Positions 56,713 to 64,000 of a stretch of DNA of 64,000 nucleotides are shown piece after piece. The notes beneath the pieces are model-generated. The model had not been told where the DNA came from. It worked only from the letters and a program-made list of their open reading frames with translations, and ran no database searches. Every line of letters begins with the position of its first letter. Position 1 is the stretch's first letter. The position numbers and the translations under genes are program-made. The stretch is taken from NCBI RefSeq assembly GCF_002858865.1, contig NZ_PJRR01000007.1:140622-204621 (forward strand). Reading direction: 5' to 3'. The DNA is from Caulobacter vibrioides (GTDB lineage Bacteria > Pseudomonadota > Alphaproteobacteria > Caulobacterales > Caulobacteraceae).

Positions 56713-56830
56713 AATCCTCCCCTAGCGGGGGAGGTGTCGGCTCGAAGAGACGACGGAGGGGGAAGAGGCAAGGTTTGCAGACCTTCCCCCACCGGCCCTT
56801 CGGGCCACCTCCCCCGCGAGGGGGAGGATT
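56713..56830. repeat. Intergenic inverted repeat, family B (second copy)
   Basis: Begins AATCCTCCCCTAGCGGGGGA and ends with the near-complement GCGAGGGGGAGGATT; inner arms GGAGGGGGAAG and CTTCCCCC. It is the same family as 22665-22783. It separates the aminopeptidase gene start from the prmA stop. Confidence 0.85.
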
Positions 56831-56844
56831 TGGATTTCAACTAT

Positions 56845-57711
56845 CTACGGCCGCTGCAGCACCAGCGTCGCCCAGGCGTCGCGGTGGATGCGGGTGACGA
56901 CCTTGAAGCCGCGCGACAGGTAGGCGGCCTTGACCATCCGTTCCTGGGTGCGCAGCAGGCCCGACAGGATCACCGTGCCGCCGGGAACGAGAGCGCGCTT
57001 GATGTCCTGGGCCAGGCTGATCAGCGGGCGGGCCAGGATGTTGGCGAACACCAGATCATAGGGCGCGTTCTCGGCGACCAGGCGGTTGGAGAGGCCCGAG
57101 GCGTGGACGAAGCGGGCGTTGGCCTTGTTGACCAGGGCGTTCTCCTTGGAGATCCGCACGCTGGGCTTGTCGATGTCGGTGCCGACCGCCAGCTTGGCGC
57201 CGGTGCGGGCCGCCGCGATGGCCAGGAGGCCGGTGCCGGCCCCGACGTCGAGCACCTTGTTGAACCTGCGCGCCTTGATCAGGCGGTCATAGGCCTGCAG
57301 GCAGCCGACGGTGGTGCCGTGGTGGCCGGTGCCGAACGCCGCGCCGGCCTCGATGCGCAGGTTCACCGTGCTGGCCGGCAGGCGGCCCCGGTCATGCATG
57401 CCGTAGACGAAGAAGCGACCCGCGCGCACCGGCGGCAGGCCCGACAGCGCCATGGCCAGCCAGTCGGCGTCGGCCAGGGTGTCGCGCGAAACCTTCAGGT
57501 CGTAGCCGCCCAGCAGCGCCATCAGGCTGGCGTCTTCCTCGTCGGTCGTCGGGAAGGCGTCGATGCGCCAGACGCCGCGATCCTCGTCCTCTTCCAGGAT
57601 CGAGTAGGTGGCGCCTTCCAGGCCCGGATGGTTGTCGATGGCGTCGGCGGCGGTCTCGGCCTCGAGGCGCGCGCCTCGGGCGACGATCTGCTGGGGCGTA
57701 TAGTCGGTCAT
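56845..57711 (-). CDS. prmA: Ribosomal protein L11 methyltransferase-like protein
   Basis: A SAM-dependent methyltransferase of 288 residues that trimethylates ribosomal protein L11. The N-terminal substrate-recognition domain is followed by [14 protein letters not shown], the SAM loop [24 protein letters not shown] and [15 protein letters not shown] (catalytic N-[IL]-L motif), then [10 protein letters not shown]. The match to PrmA is good over the catalytic domain; the N-terminal part is more divergent, as in other alphaproteobacteria. It stands alone on the minus strand after the hypothetical 57751-58245 gene. Confidence 0.9.
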
Positions 57712-57750
57712 GCCGCTCCGTTAGCGGCAAAGTCGCCGAAAAGCGAGCCT

Positions 57751-58245
57751 TCAGCGTGACGTCATGCCGGTCGCGGCGACGTCGGCCAGCATCAGGGCGT
57801 CCATGGCGGCGGCGCGATCCTCGGGGAGCGAAACATCCAGGATGTCGCCGTGCTCGGACGCCCAGCGGGAGCCCTCCGTCATCGGGGGCGGCGCGACCGG
57901 ACCGGGGCGCGCCGAGGCATGGGGCGGCAACTGCGGTGGCGCGGGCAGGAGGGGTGGCTCATCGGCGACGTACGTGATCGGGGGAGACTGCGTCGCCTTC
58001 AGAAAATCGGTCCCGACCACATAGTCGGGTAGGTCGCCGGAGGGATAGGCGATCGGCTCGGGCGCGGCCTCGCTCATCGCCCGCGCGGGTTCCATGGCCG
58101 GTTGGAACGCCCCGTCCTGAGGACCGGTCTGCATCGCCAGGCCGGCCATCGCGCCGATCAGCGCGCAGGCCAGGGCGCCGAAGACCACGGGCCGCGACGC
58201 GCCGAAGGCCTTGATCTGTCCAATAGTGATGTCCAAGCGCGCCAT
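57751..58245 (-). CDS. Single-pass membrane protein with C-terminal GMTSR motif
   Basis: A 164-residue protein of unknown function. One membrane helix (PVVFGALACALIGAMAGLAM, residues 19-38) is followed by a Pro-rich stretch and a short helical C-terminus ending LADVAATGMTSR. The same C-terminal motif ends the protein at 38134-38466; together they suggest a small Caulobacter family with a conserved tail. It lies 42 bp downstream of the helicase gene in the same direction and may be co-transcribed with it. Confidence 0.7.
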   Translation of the reverse strand: MARLDITIGQIKAFGASRPVVFGALACALIGAMAGLAMQTGPQDGAFQPAMEPARAMSEAAPEPIAYPSGDLPDYVVGTDFLKATQSPPITYVADEPPLLPAPPQLPPHASARPGPVAPPPMTEGSRWASEHGDILDVSLPEDRAAAMDALMLADVAATGMTSR

Positions 58246-58287
58246 GCCAGCATAGCGCGCCGCCGCGATATTGGTTCGCCCTGTCGA

Positions 58288-60669
58288 TCAGGCCTTCTCG
58301 ACGAAACTGTCGATCACCTTCTTGTCGCCGGCCTTATCGAAGGCGACGGTCAGCTTGTTGCCCTCGATCCCCGTGACCTTTCCGTAGCCGAACTTGACGT
58401 GGAACACCCGGTCGCCGCGCGCATAGGCGCTGTTGGTCGGGGCCGAGACGGCGACCAGACGGCCTTCGCCCTCGATCGGCGCCGAGCGGGCGGACGAACC
58501 CGATCGAACGCCTTGGGCGCCGCGCCAGGATCCGCCGCGCTCGCCAAAGCCCGAGGTGCGCTCCTGGGCGCGTTTCCAGCCGGGACTGTCATAGCTGCCG
58601 GCCTGGAACGCCGACGTGCCCGGATCGTCCCAGCGCGAGGCGGCCGTCGACTGCATGCCGGGGCCGCCGCCGTAATAGCCGGTCTCGGACGCCGCATCGA
58701 CGTGGGCGATCGGCAACTCGTCGACGAAGCGGCTGGGCAGTTGCGACGTCCACCGGCCGTAGACCTGACGGTTGGCCACGAAGCTGATGCGGGCCTCCTC
58801 GCGGGCGCGGGTGATGCCCACATAGGCCAGGCGCCGCTCTTCCTCGAGACCTTTCTCGCCCTTGTCATCCATGCTGCGCTGGCTGGGGAAGACGCCTTCC
58901 TCCCAGCCCGGCAGGAAGACCAGCGGGAACTCCAGCCCTTTGGCCGAGTGCAGGGTCATGATCCAGACGGCGTCGCCGGTGGCCTCGCGGTCGAGGTCCA
59001 TGACCAGCGACACGTGCTCGAGATAGGCCTCCAGCGTGTCGAACGCGCCCATCGACTGAACGAGTTCCTTCAGGTTCTCGAGCCGCGTCTGGCTGGTCGG
59101 ACCCTTGTCGAGGCGCAGGGCGTCCGTGTAGCCGCTCTCCTCGAGCACCGTCTCCAGCAGGCGCTGGTGGTGCACCGTTCCGACCAGCGAGCGCCAACGG
59201 TCGAGGTCGCGGATGAAGTTCGACAGGGCCGTGCGGGTGCGGGCCGGCAGCTCGTCGCTGGTGATGATCTGACGGGCGGCCTCGGTGGTCGAGATTCCGC
59301 CCAGGCGGGCGATCTGCAGCAGCTTCTGCACCGAGGTGTCGCCGATGCCGCGCTTGGGCGTGTTGACGATGCGCTCGAAGGCCAGGTCATCGTCGGGCGA
59401 CTGGATCAGGCGCAGATAGGCGTGAGCGTCGCGGATCTCGGCGCGCTCGAAGAACCGCGGGCCGCCGACCACCTTGTAGGGGATCTGCAGCAGCACGAAG
59501 CGCTCTTCGAAGGCGCGCATCTGGAAGCTGGCCCGCACCAGGATGGCCATCTGGCTGTGCTTGCGGCCGGCCTTCTTGGCGCGCTCGATCTCGTCGGCGA
59601 TCAGGCGGCTTTCGGCCTCGCCGTCCCAGACGCCTGACACCTTGACCTTCTCGCCGCCCTTGGACGGGGTCCACAGGGTCTTGCCCAGGCGGCCCTTATT
59701 GGCGGTGATCAGGCCCGAAGCGGCGGCCAGGATGTGCTCGGTCGAGCGGTAGTTGCACTCCAGGCGCACGACCTTCGAGCCCGGAAAATCGCGTTCGAAG
59801 CGCAGGATGTTGTCCACCTCGGCCCCGCGCCAGCCATAGATCGACTGGTCGTCGTCCCCGACGCAGCAGACGTTCTGGCGGCCCTGGGCCAGGAGGCGCA
59901 GCCACAGATACTGGGCGACGTTGGTGTCCTGGTACTCGTCGACCATCACGTATTTGAAGCGGCGCTGGAAGTCCTCCAGCACGTCAGGATGGCCGGTGAA
60001 CAGGCTGATATTGTGCAGCAAAAGGTCGCCGAAATCGCAGGCGTTCAGGATGCGTAGGCGCTCCTGATACTGGCGATAGAGGCTGATGCCCTTGCCATTG
60101 GCGAACTCGCCGGCTTCCGAGGTCGGCACGCGGTCGGGTGTCCAGCCGCGGTTCTTCCAGCCGTCGATGATCTGCGACAGGATACGGGGCGTCCACCGCT
60201 TGGCGTCGATGTTCTCGGCCTCGATCAGCTGCTTGAGCAGGCGCTCGTTATCGTCGGTGTCGATGATCGTGTAGTTGGACTTCAGGCCCACCAGCTCGGC
60301 GTGGCGACGCAGGATCTGGGCGGCCACCGAGTGGAAGGTGCCCAGCCAGCGCAGACCCTCGGCCTCGGGGCCGATGATGTGGGTGATCCGCTCGCGCATC
60401 TCGCGGGCGGCCTTGTTGGTGAAGGTGACCGCCAGCAGCTCCCAGGGACGGGCGCGACCGGTCGCGAGAATGTGGGCCAGGCGCGTGGTCAGCACGCGCG
60501 TCTTGCCCGTACCGGCGCCGGCCAGGACGAGCAGGGGGCCTTCGGTGGTCTCGACCGCCTCGCGCTGCTCGGGGTTCAGGCCGTCCAGATAGCCGGGCTG
60601 GGCCGCGCCCGGGGGCTGGGCGCGAGCCAGGTCTGAGATGCGGGGAGAAGGGACGGGCGAGTCGGACAT
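58288..60669 (-). CDS. UvrD/PcrA-type DNA helicase
   Basis: Superfamily 1A helicase of about 793 residues acting in nucleotide-excision and mismatch repair. Motifs in order: LNPEQREAV (Q motif), LAGAGTGKTRVL (Walker A), TFTNKAAREMRER, VDEYQDTN (II), GDDDQSIYGWRGAE (III), LECNYRST (IV), LHSAKGLEFPLVFLPG (V) and EERRLAYVGITRAR (VI). The C-terminal part has a Tudor-like FHVKFGYGKVTGIEGNKL. ATG 60669 (MSDSPVPSP) is chosen; an ATG at 60687 would add six residues. Confidence 0.94.
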   Translation of the reverse strand: MSDSPVPSPRISDLARAQPPGAAQPGYLDGLNPEQREAVETTEGPLLVLAGAGTGKTRVLTTRLAHILATGRARPWELLAVTFTNKAAREMRERITHIIGPEAEGLRWLGTFHSVAAQILRRHAELVGLKSNYTIIDTDDNERLLKQLIEAENIDAKRWTPRILSQIIDGWKNRGWTPDRVPTSEAGEFANGKGISLYRQYQERLRILNACDFGDLLLHNISLFTGHPDVLEDFQRRFKYVMVDEYQDTNVAQYLWLRLLAQGRQNVCCVGDDDQSIYGWRGAEVDNILRFERDFPGSKVVRLECNYRSTEHILAAASGLITANKGRLGKTLWTPSKGGEKVKVSGVWDGEAESRLIADEIERAKKAGRKHSQMAILVRASFQMRAFEERFVLLQIPYKVVGGPRFFERAEIRDAHAYLRLIQSPDDDLAFERIVNTPKRGIGDTSVQKLLQIARLGGISTTEAARQIITSDELPARTRTALSNFIRDLDRWRSLVGTVHHQRLLETVLEESGYTDALRLDKGPTSQTRLENLKELVQSMGAFDTLEAYLEHVSLVMDLDREATGDAVWIMTLHSAKGLEFPLVFLPGWEEGVFPSQRSMDDKGEKGLEEERRLAYVGITRAREEARISFVANRQVYGRWTSQLPSRFVDELPIAHVDAASETGYYGGGPGMQSTAASRWDDPGTSAFQAGSYDSPGWKRAQERTSGFGERGGSWRGAQGVRSGSSARSAPIEGEGRLVAVSAPTNSAYARGDRVFHVKFGYGKVTGIEGNKLTVAFDKAGDKKVIDSFVEKA

Positions 60670-60715
60670 CCAGAACATATGGAGCACATCCGCTCGCCCG
60701 CCAACCGTGCGACGG

Positions 60716-61030
60716 TTAGTGCGCCTTCTGGACGGCCGGGAGCAGCAGGCCTGTCGTCCGCGGCGCTTGCACGGCGTCCTTACGCCCCTTGGTCGTTTGG
60801 GCGCCGGTGTCCTTGCGGGTCTTCAGCTCCGCGTCCCGGATCATTCGCGCGTCCGCGCGACCGTCGCCGTTCACATCGCCCGCCGCCACGCGCGGACGCG
60901 TCTTGGCGGCTTCGCCCTTGATGCCGTCGTAGTGCATATACTGCGGCTTGGCGAAGGCGGCCGGCGCGGTGATCGTCGCCAGCAGGGCGCCGGCCACGAA
61001 GAGCTTGGCCAGGGTGGAAGTCTTGGTCAC
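60716..61030 (-). CDS. Small exported protein with EF-hand-like DVNGDGRAD loop
   Basis: A 104-residue protein. A signal peptide (VTKTSTLAKLFVAGALLATI, cleavage after AFA) is followed by a short domain with GDVNGDGRADARMIRD, a calcium-loop-like (DxNxDGxxD) sequence, then a basic tail. The GTG start at 61030 has GAGGA seven bases upstream; earlier frames would be longer but without a signal peptide. The function is unknown; such loops often bind calcium. Confidence 0.7.
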   Translation of the reverse strand: MTKTSTLAKLFVAGALLATITAPAAFAKPQYMHYDGIKGEAAKTRPRVAAGDVNGDGRADARMIRDAELKTRKDTGAQTTKGRKDAVQAPRTTGLLLPAVQKAH

Positions 61031-61170
61031 GGGATTGTCCTCTTGGTTGTCGTCCCGGCCCGCAGATGGCCCCGCGCCGACGCCAGCGACCAGTTGCAAT
61101 GACGGGCGGCGAACAGCACCGGGATGCACCCCCCGTTGCATGCTGGTCAGGTCTGTACCAAGCTGGGGGG

Positions 61171-62049
61171 ATGGACGGTCTGGGATCCAAGCTGGAGTTG
61201 GCGCTGAAGGCGCTGTCGATGAGCCGAGCGCGCATGGCCGCTGAGCTTGCGGTGGACAAGTCGCTGGTGGGGCGCTGGGTGGCGGGCAAGGTTGTGCCCT
61301 CCGCCCACAATCTGGCCCGCTTGACGACCCTGATCGCCGAGAAGCGTCCCGGCTTCACCATGCTGGACTGGGATCGCGACCTGGATGGCCTCGCCGCAGC
61401 CCTGGGGGTCGAGACGGCCGCCGATGCGGCCGAGACGCTGATCGACTGGATCCCGCCGGCGATCCTGCGGGAGGCGTTGCAGGGGACAGCTGCGCGCGGG
61501 GGGACCTATGTGGGGATCTGGCGATCGACCCGACCGTCAAGCGATCTGCCCGGCCGGTTCCTGCATGATCATCTCCTGATCCAGCGCGACCCTCGCGGCC
61601 TGTTGCGTTTTCGTACGGGCGTCGAGGGCGTCAGCTACGAGGGCGGCGCGTTGCTCTTGCAACACCAGTTGTTCAGCATCGCTGCGGACAAGGCCCATGG
61701 CACGCTTCTGTTCAGCATCTTCAATGGCGTCGCGCGCCAAAAGGCCGAGATTCTGGATGGCGTGACCCTGGCCTGTTTGCGGGACGCGGGTGGCTCGCCG
61801 GCCGCCTCCACCTGCCTGCTTGAGCGCATATGCGATCTGACCGGAGACGATGAGGAGGATGTGCGGATCTACGAGGGCCTCATCGCCGCGCAAGGCTTTC
61901 CGCTGGCGCCCGAAGGGTCGATCTCGGAGGCCGTCCGGGCCCATCTGACACGCGAAGCCGATCCGGCTGGCATGGGCGTCGGCGGTCTGCTGCGAATGTA
62001 TTTTGGTCAGTCAATGGCGCGGGGCGCGAGTCTGGAAGGCAGGGTCTGA
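61171..62049 (+). CDS. XRE-type helix-turn-helix protein with unknown C-terminal domain
   Basis: A 292-residue protein. Residues about 5-60 form an XRE/lambda-repressor-like helix-turn-helix (ALKALSMSRARMAAELAVDK, SLVGRWVAGKVVPSAHNLAR). The remaining 220 residues form a sensor-like domain I do not recognise (DLPGRFLHDHLLIQRDPRG, YEGGALLLQHQ, QKAEILDGVTLAC), with alternating strands. The ATG at 61171 is right after a G-run. The 3' end overlaps the divergent-facing RHH gene by 43 bp. Confidence 0.8.
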   Translation: MDGLGSKLELALKALSMSRARMAAELAVDKSLVGRWVAGKVVPSAHNLARLTTLIAEKRPGFTMLDWDRDLDGLAAALGVETAADAAETLIDWIPPAILREALQGTAARGGTYVGIWRSTRPSSDLPGRFLHDHLLIQRDPRGLLRFRTGVEGVSYEGGALLLQHQLFSIAADKAHGTLLFSIFNGVARQKAEILDGVTLACLRDAGGSPAASTCLLERICDLTGDDEEDVRIYEGLIAAQGFPLAPEGSISEAVRAHLTREADPAGMGVGGLLRMYFGQSMARGASLEGRV

Positions 62050-62252
62050 GCGGCGCGCTCCAGGGCGAAGACCCGGCAGGCTGAGGCGAGGGGGCGATCG
62101 CCGCGGGTGCTGTCAATACTCTGGATCAGGGCGGCCAGACTCCGGTCATCGGCCGCGGCCGCCGCCTCCAAGGCCGCCCAGAACTCGGGTTCCAGCGCCA
62201 AGGAGGTGGCGTGGCCTGCAAGGTTCACAGAGCGTTTGCGAAGGCCGGGCAT
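62007..62252 (-). CDS. Ribbon-helix-helix domain protein (RHH_4 type)
   Basis: An 81-residue protein starting MPGLRKRSVNLAGHATSLAL, followed by EPEFWAALEAAAAADDRSLAALIQSID, the strand-helix-helix pattern of the RHH_4 family. A C-terminal tail follows. Members are likely DNA binding or act as small protein regulators in alphaproteobacteria. The 3' end overlaps the HTH gene by 43 bp in convergent orientation; the start is 119 bp from the halogenase ATG in divergent orientation. Confidence 0.75.
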   Translation of the reverse strand: MPGLRKRSVNLAGHATSLALEPEFWAALEAAAAADDRSLAALIQSIDSTRGDRPLASACRVFALERAAQTLPSRLAPRAID

Positions 62253-62371
62253 GGGCGGGATCTCCTAGCGCCGGACATCGCGCACTTAGGTTCGGGGCGC
62301 AAGCGGCTGGCGCGGTGCGGCCGGATCGTCGACAAAGCCGTCGGAAGACCGGAGCGGGCGCAGGGAGACCC

Positions 62372-63883
62372 ATGGGCGAGGCGATTCAGTCGATTGTTAT
62401 CCTGGGCGGCGGCTCGGCCGGCTGGATGGCCGCAGCGCTGCTCAACGCCGCCCTAGGCAAGAGATGCGCTGTTACGGTGGTTGAGTCCGCCGAGATCGGC
62501 GTGGTCGGGGTGGGCGAGGCGACCATCCCCGCGATCAGACAGTTCAACGCCATGGTCGGGCTCAAGGAGCCCGCCTTCATGCGCGCGACCCGCGCCACGC
62601 TGAAGCTGGGCATCGAGTTCGTCGATTGGGGCTGCTCGGGCGAGCGCTACCTGCATCCGTTCGGCGTTCTGGGCGGCCAGCCGACCCTGGGCGTGTTCCC
62701 GCAGCATTTTCTGCGGCTGATGGCCGCCGATCCCGACGCGAGCCTTGAAGACTATTCGGTCTGCGCCCTGGCCGCGCGGCTCGGAAGGGCGGGGCCGGCC
62801 GCCACTGATCCAGCGACGCCGCTGTCACAGCTGATGTCGGCCTATCATTTTGACGCGGTGCTCTACGGCCGTTTTCTGCGGCGACTGGCCGAGGGGCGCG
62901 GCGTTCGGCGGATCGAGGGCGAGGTCGTGGCTGTCGACCAACGGCCCGAGGACGGCTTTGTCGAACGCTTGCGGCTGAAGGACGGTCGCGCAGTCGAGGG
63001 CGAGCTTTTCATCGACTGTTCCGGGTTTAGGGGCCTCTTGATCGAGGGCGCGCTGGCGGCCGGTTATGACGACTGGAGCCGCTGGCTGCCGGTCGATCGC
63101 GCGATCGCCGCGCCCTGCGCCAAGGTCGGTCCCGCCGCTCCGTACACCCAGTCGATCGCCCAGGAGGCTGGTTGGCGCTGGCGGATCCCGCTGCAACACC
63201 GCACCGGCAACGGCTATGTCTATTCCAGCGCCTTTACCGATGATGACCGCGCCGAGACGGTTCTGCGGGAGGGCCTGGACGGCGCCCTGGAGGCCGAACC
63301 GCGCAAGTTGCGGTTCGTGACGGGCCGCCGTCGCGCCGCCTGGAAGGCCAATGTCGTCGCCCTGGGTCTGGCCAGCGGGTTCATCGAGCCGCTGGAGTCG
63401 ACCAGCCTGCACATGGTTCACTCCGGCCTGCAGGCCCTGCTGAAGTTCTTCCCGGATCGGTCGTTCAGCCCCGTCCTGCGGGCGGGCTACAACGCCGCCG
63501 TCAAGGCCGAAGGCGAGCTGATCCGCGACTTCATCATCCTGCACTATCACGCCACGCGGCGGTCCGGAGACCCCTTCTGGGACTATGTCCGGACCATGCC
63601 GATCCCCGACAGCCTGGCCGAACGGGTGGCCCTCTACGCCGAGCGCGGCGTCCTGGTCAGCGGCAGTGATGAGCTGTTTTCGCCTTCGTCCTGGATGGCC
63701 GTCATGCATGGACAGGGCCTTAGACCGCGGCGAGCCAGTCCGCTCTACGACGGTGTGAGTCCTGCAGCCTTGGCCACGGAGTACGCTGCGACGGCGCGGC
63801 GCTTGCGGCGATCGGTCGAAGCCCTGCCGCTCCACGAAGCCTACCTGGCGGACGCAGGCGCCTGGGCGGAACCCGAGGCCTAG
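62372..63883 (+). CDS. Tryptophan-halogenase-like FAD-dependent protein
   Basis: A 503-residue flavin-dependent halogenase of the PrnA family. Motifs: FAD loop GGGSAGWMAA near residue 12, GVGEATIPAI, the catalytic lysine K78 in RATLKLGIEF, the WxWxIP motif in GWRWRIPLQHR, and FIEPLESTSLHMV with the conserved Glu. The ATG at 62372 has GGGAG four bases upstream. In Caulobacter-like bacteria such genes are often part of carbohydrate or TonB-receptor loci and their substrates are mostly unknown. The stop is 16 bp before the insertion sequence, so the gene is intact. Confidence 0.92.
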   Translation: MGEAIQSIVILGGGSAGWMAAALLNAALGKRCAVTVVESAEIGVVGVGEATIPAIRQFNAMVGLKEPAFMRATRATLKLGIEFVDWGCSGERYLHPFGVLGGQPTLGVFPQHFLRLMAADPDASLEDYSVCALAARLGRAGPAATDPATPLSQLMSAYHFDAVLYGRFLRRLAEGRGVRRIEGEVVAVDQRPEDGFVERLRLKDGRAVEGELFIDCSGFRGLLIEGALAAGYDDWSRWLPVDRAIAAPCAKVGPAAPYTQSIAQEAGWRWRIPLQHRTGNGYVYSSAFTDDDRAETVLREGLDGALEAEPRKLRFVTGRRRAAWKANVVALGLASGFIEPLESTSLHMVHSGLQALLKFFPDRSFSPVLRAGYNAAVKAEGELIRDFIILHYHATRRSGDPFWDYVRTMPIPDSLAERVALYAERGVLVSGSDELFSPSSWMAVMHGQGLRPRRASPLYDGVSPAALATEYAATARRLRRSVEALPLHEAYLADAGAWAEPEA

Positions 63884-63899
63884 GTGGTGTGGACTCTAA

Positions 63900-64000
63900 G
63901 GATTCCCAGGATCGCTGATGCGTGATTCAAGGCTGTCTTTTGGAGGCGGTCTTGGGTGTGATGGATCGGCTAGTGCTGAGCGACGCGGCGTGGGATCGGA
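63900..64000 (+). mobile_element. Left end of an IS5-family insertion sequence, cut by window end
   Basis: A reading frame begins with ATG 63961 and reads MDRLVLSDAAWDR before the window ends; this resembles the N-terminus of IS5/IS427-group transposases (MxxLVLPDAxWER). Upstream, CTAA (63896-63899) could be the target duplication and GGATTCCCAGGATCGCTGAT the left inverted repeat, but the right end is outside the window so this cannot be confirmed. Confidence 0.65.
63961..64000 (+). CDS. IS5-family transposase, N-terminal fragment at window end
   Basis: Only thirteen codons lie in the window (MDRLVLSDAAWDR). They agree with the conserved start of IS427-group DDE transposases. The ATG follows the probable inverted repeat by about 60 bases, the usual arrangement in these elements. 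Whether the element is intact cannot be told. Confidence 0.6.
   Translation, partial: MDRLVLSDAAWDR

Overview
The window is 64 kb of GC-rich DNA from an alphaproteobacterium of the Caulobacter crescentus/vibrioides type. The main evidence is the cell-polarity gene tipN next to a wbqP-like O-antigen initiating transferase, a uronate gene cluster under a LacI-type UxuR, the many TonB/Tat/periplasmic proteins, promoters of the Caulobacter housekeeping form, and intergenic inverted repeats. The species call rests on recognising these genes, not on a database search.

Layout: 1-2.8 kb, the 3' part of metG followed by an MFS transporter; 2.8-5.7 kb, sulfate activation (cysD, cysNC); 5.9-9.6 kb, a small membrane ORF, tipN and wbqP. 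9.5-22.4 kb is a uronate catabolic region: uxuB, uxaA, uxuR, uxaC, kduI, kduD, then ppc, then kdgA-kdgK. The genes convert hexuronates and pectin-derived keto-uronates to 2-keto-3-deoxygluconate, phosphorylate it and split it to pyruvate and glyceraldehyde-3-phosphate. Six copies of a 14-bp near-palindrome centred on ACCGGT lie in the promoter regions of this region and also in front of a distant hydratase-exuT pair at 32.7-34.9 kb, which ties that pair into the same regulon.

22.4-24 kb is dense in long inverted repeats of three families, with a DUF1244 gene. It is followed by a prolyl iminopeptidase interrupted by an in-frame TAG, a cation/proton antiporter, an AraC regulator and a serine hydrolase. 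29-31.3 kb is an arsenic module (arsR-aqpS-arsC facing arsH). 31.4-32.6 kb is a secreted sugar dehydrogenase. 35-42.6 kb groups cell-envelope genes: a BlaI-type repressor, an L,D-transpeptidase, an M15/YcbK-type peptidase, pstS with a clear Pho box, and a class A penicillin-binding protein. A strong small-RNA candidate lies at 42.7 kb.

42.8-48.6 kb holds a TonB-dependent receptor divergent from a three-gene ABC exporter operon; the shared promoter region carries a Zur-like palindrome, so this may be an unrecognised zinc-responsive uptake/export unit. The remainder is mostly housekeeping: an acyltransferase, ligA with an exonuclease, a DUF2147 protein, a second serine hydrolase, aminopeptidase P, prmA and a UvrD/PcrA helicase. 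It ends with small secreted and DNA-binding proteins, a tryptophan-halogenase-like flavoenzyme, and the left end of an IS5-family insertion sequence cut by the window edge. I recognised no tRNA, rRNA or CRISPR array.
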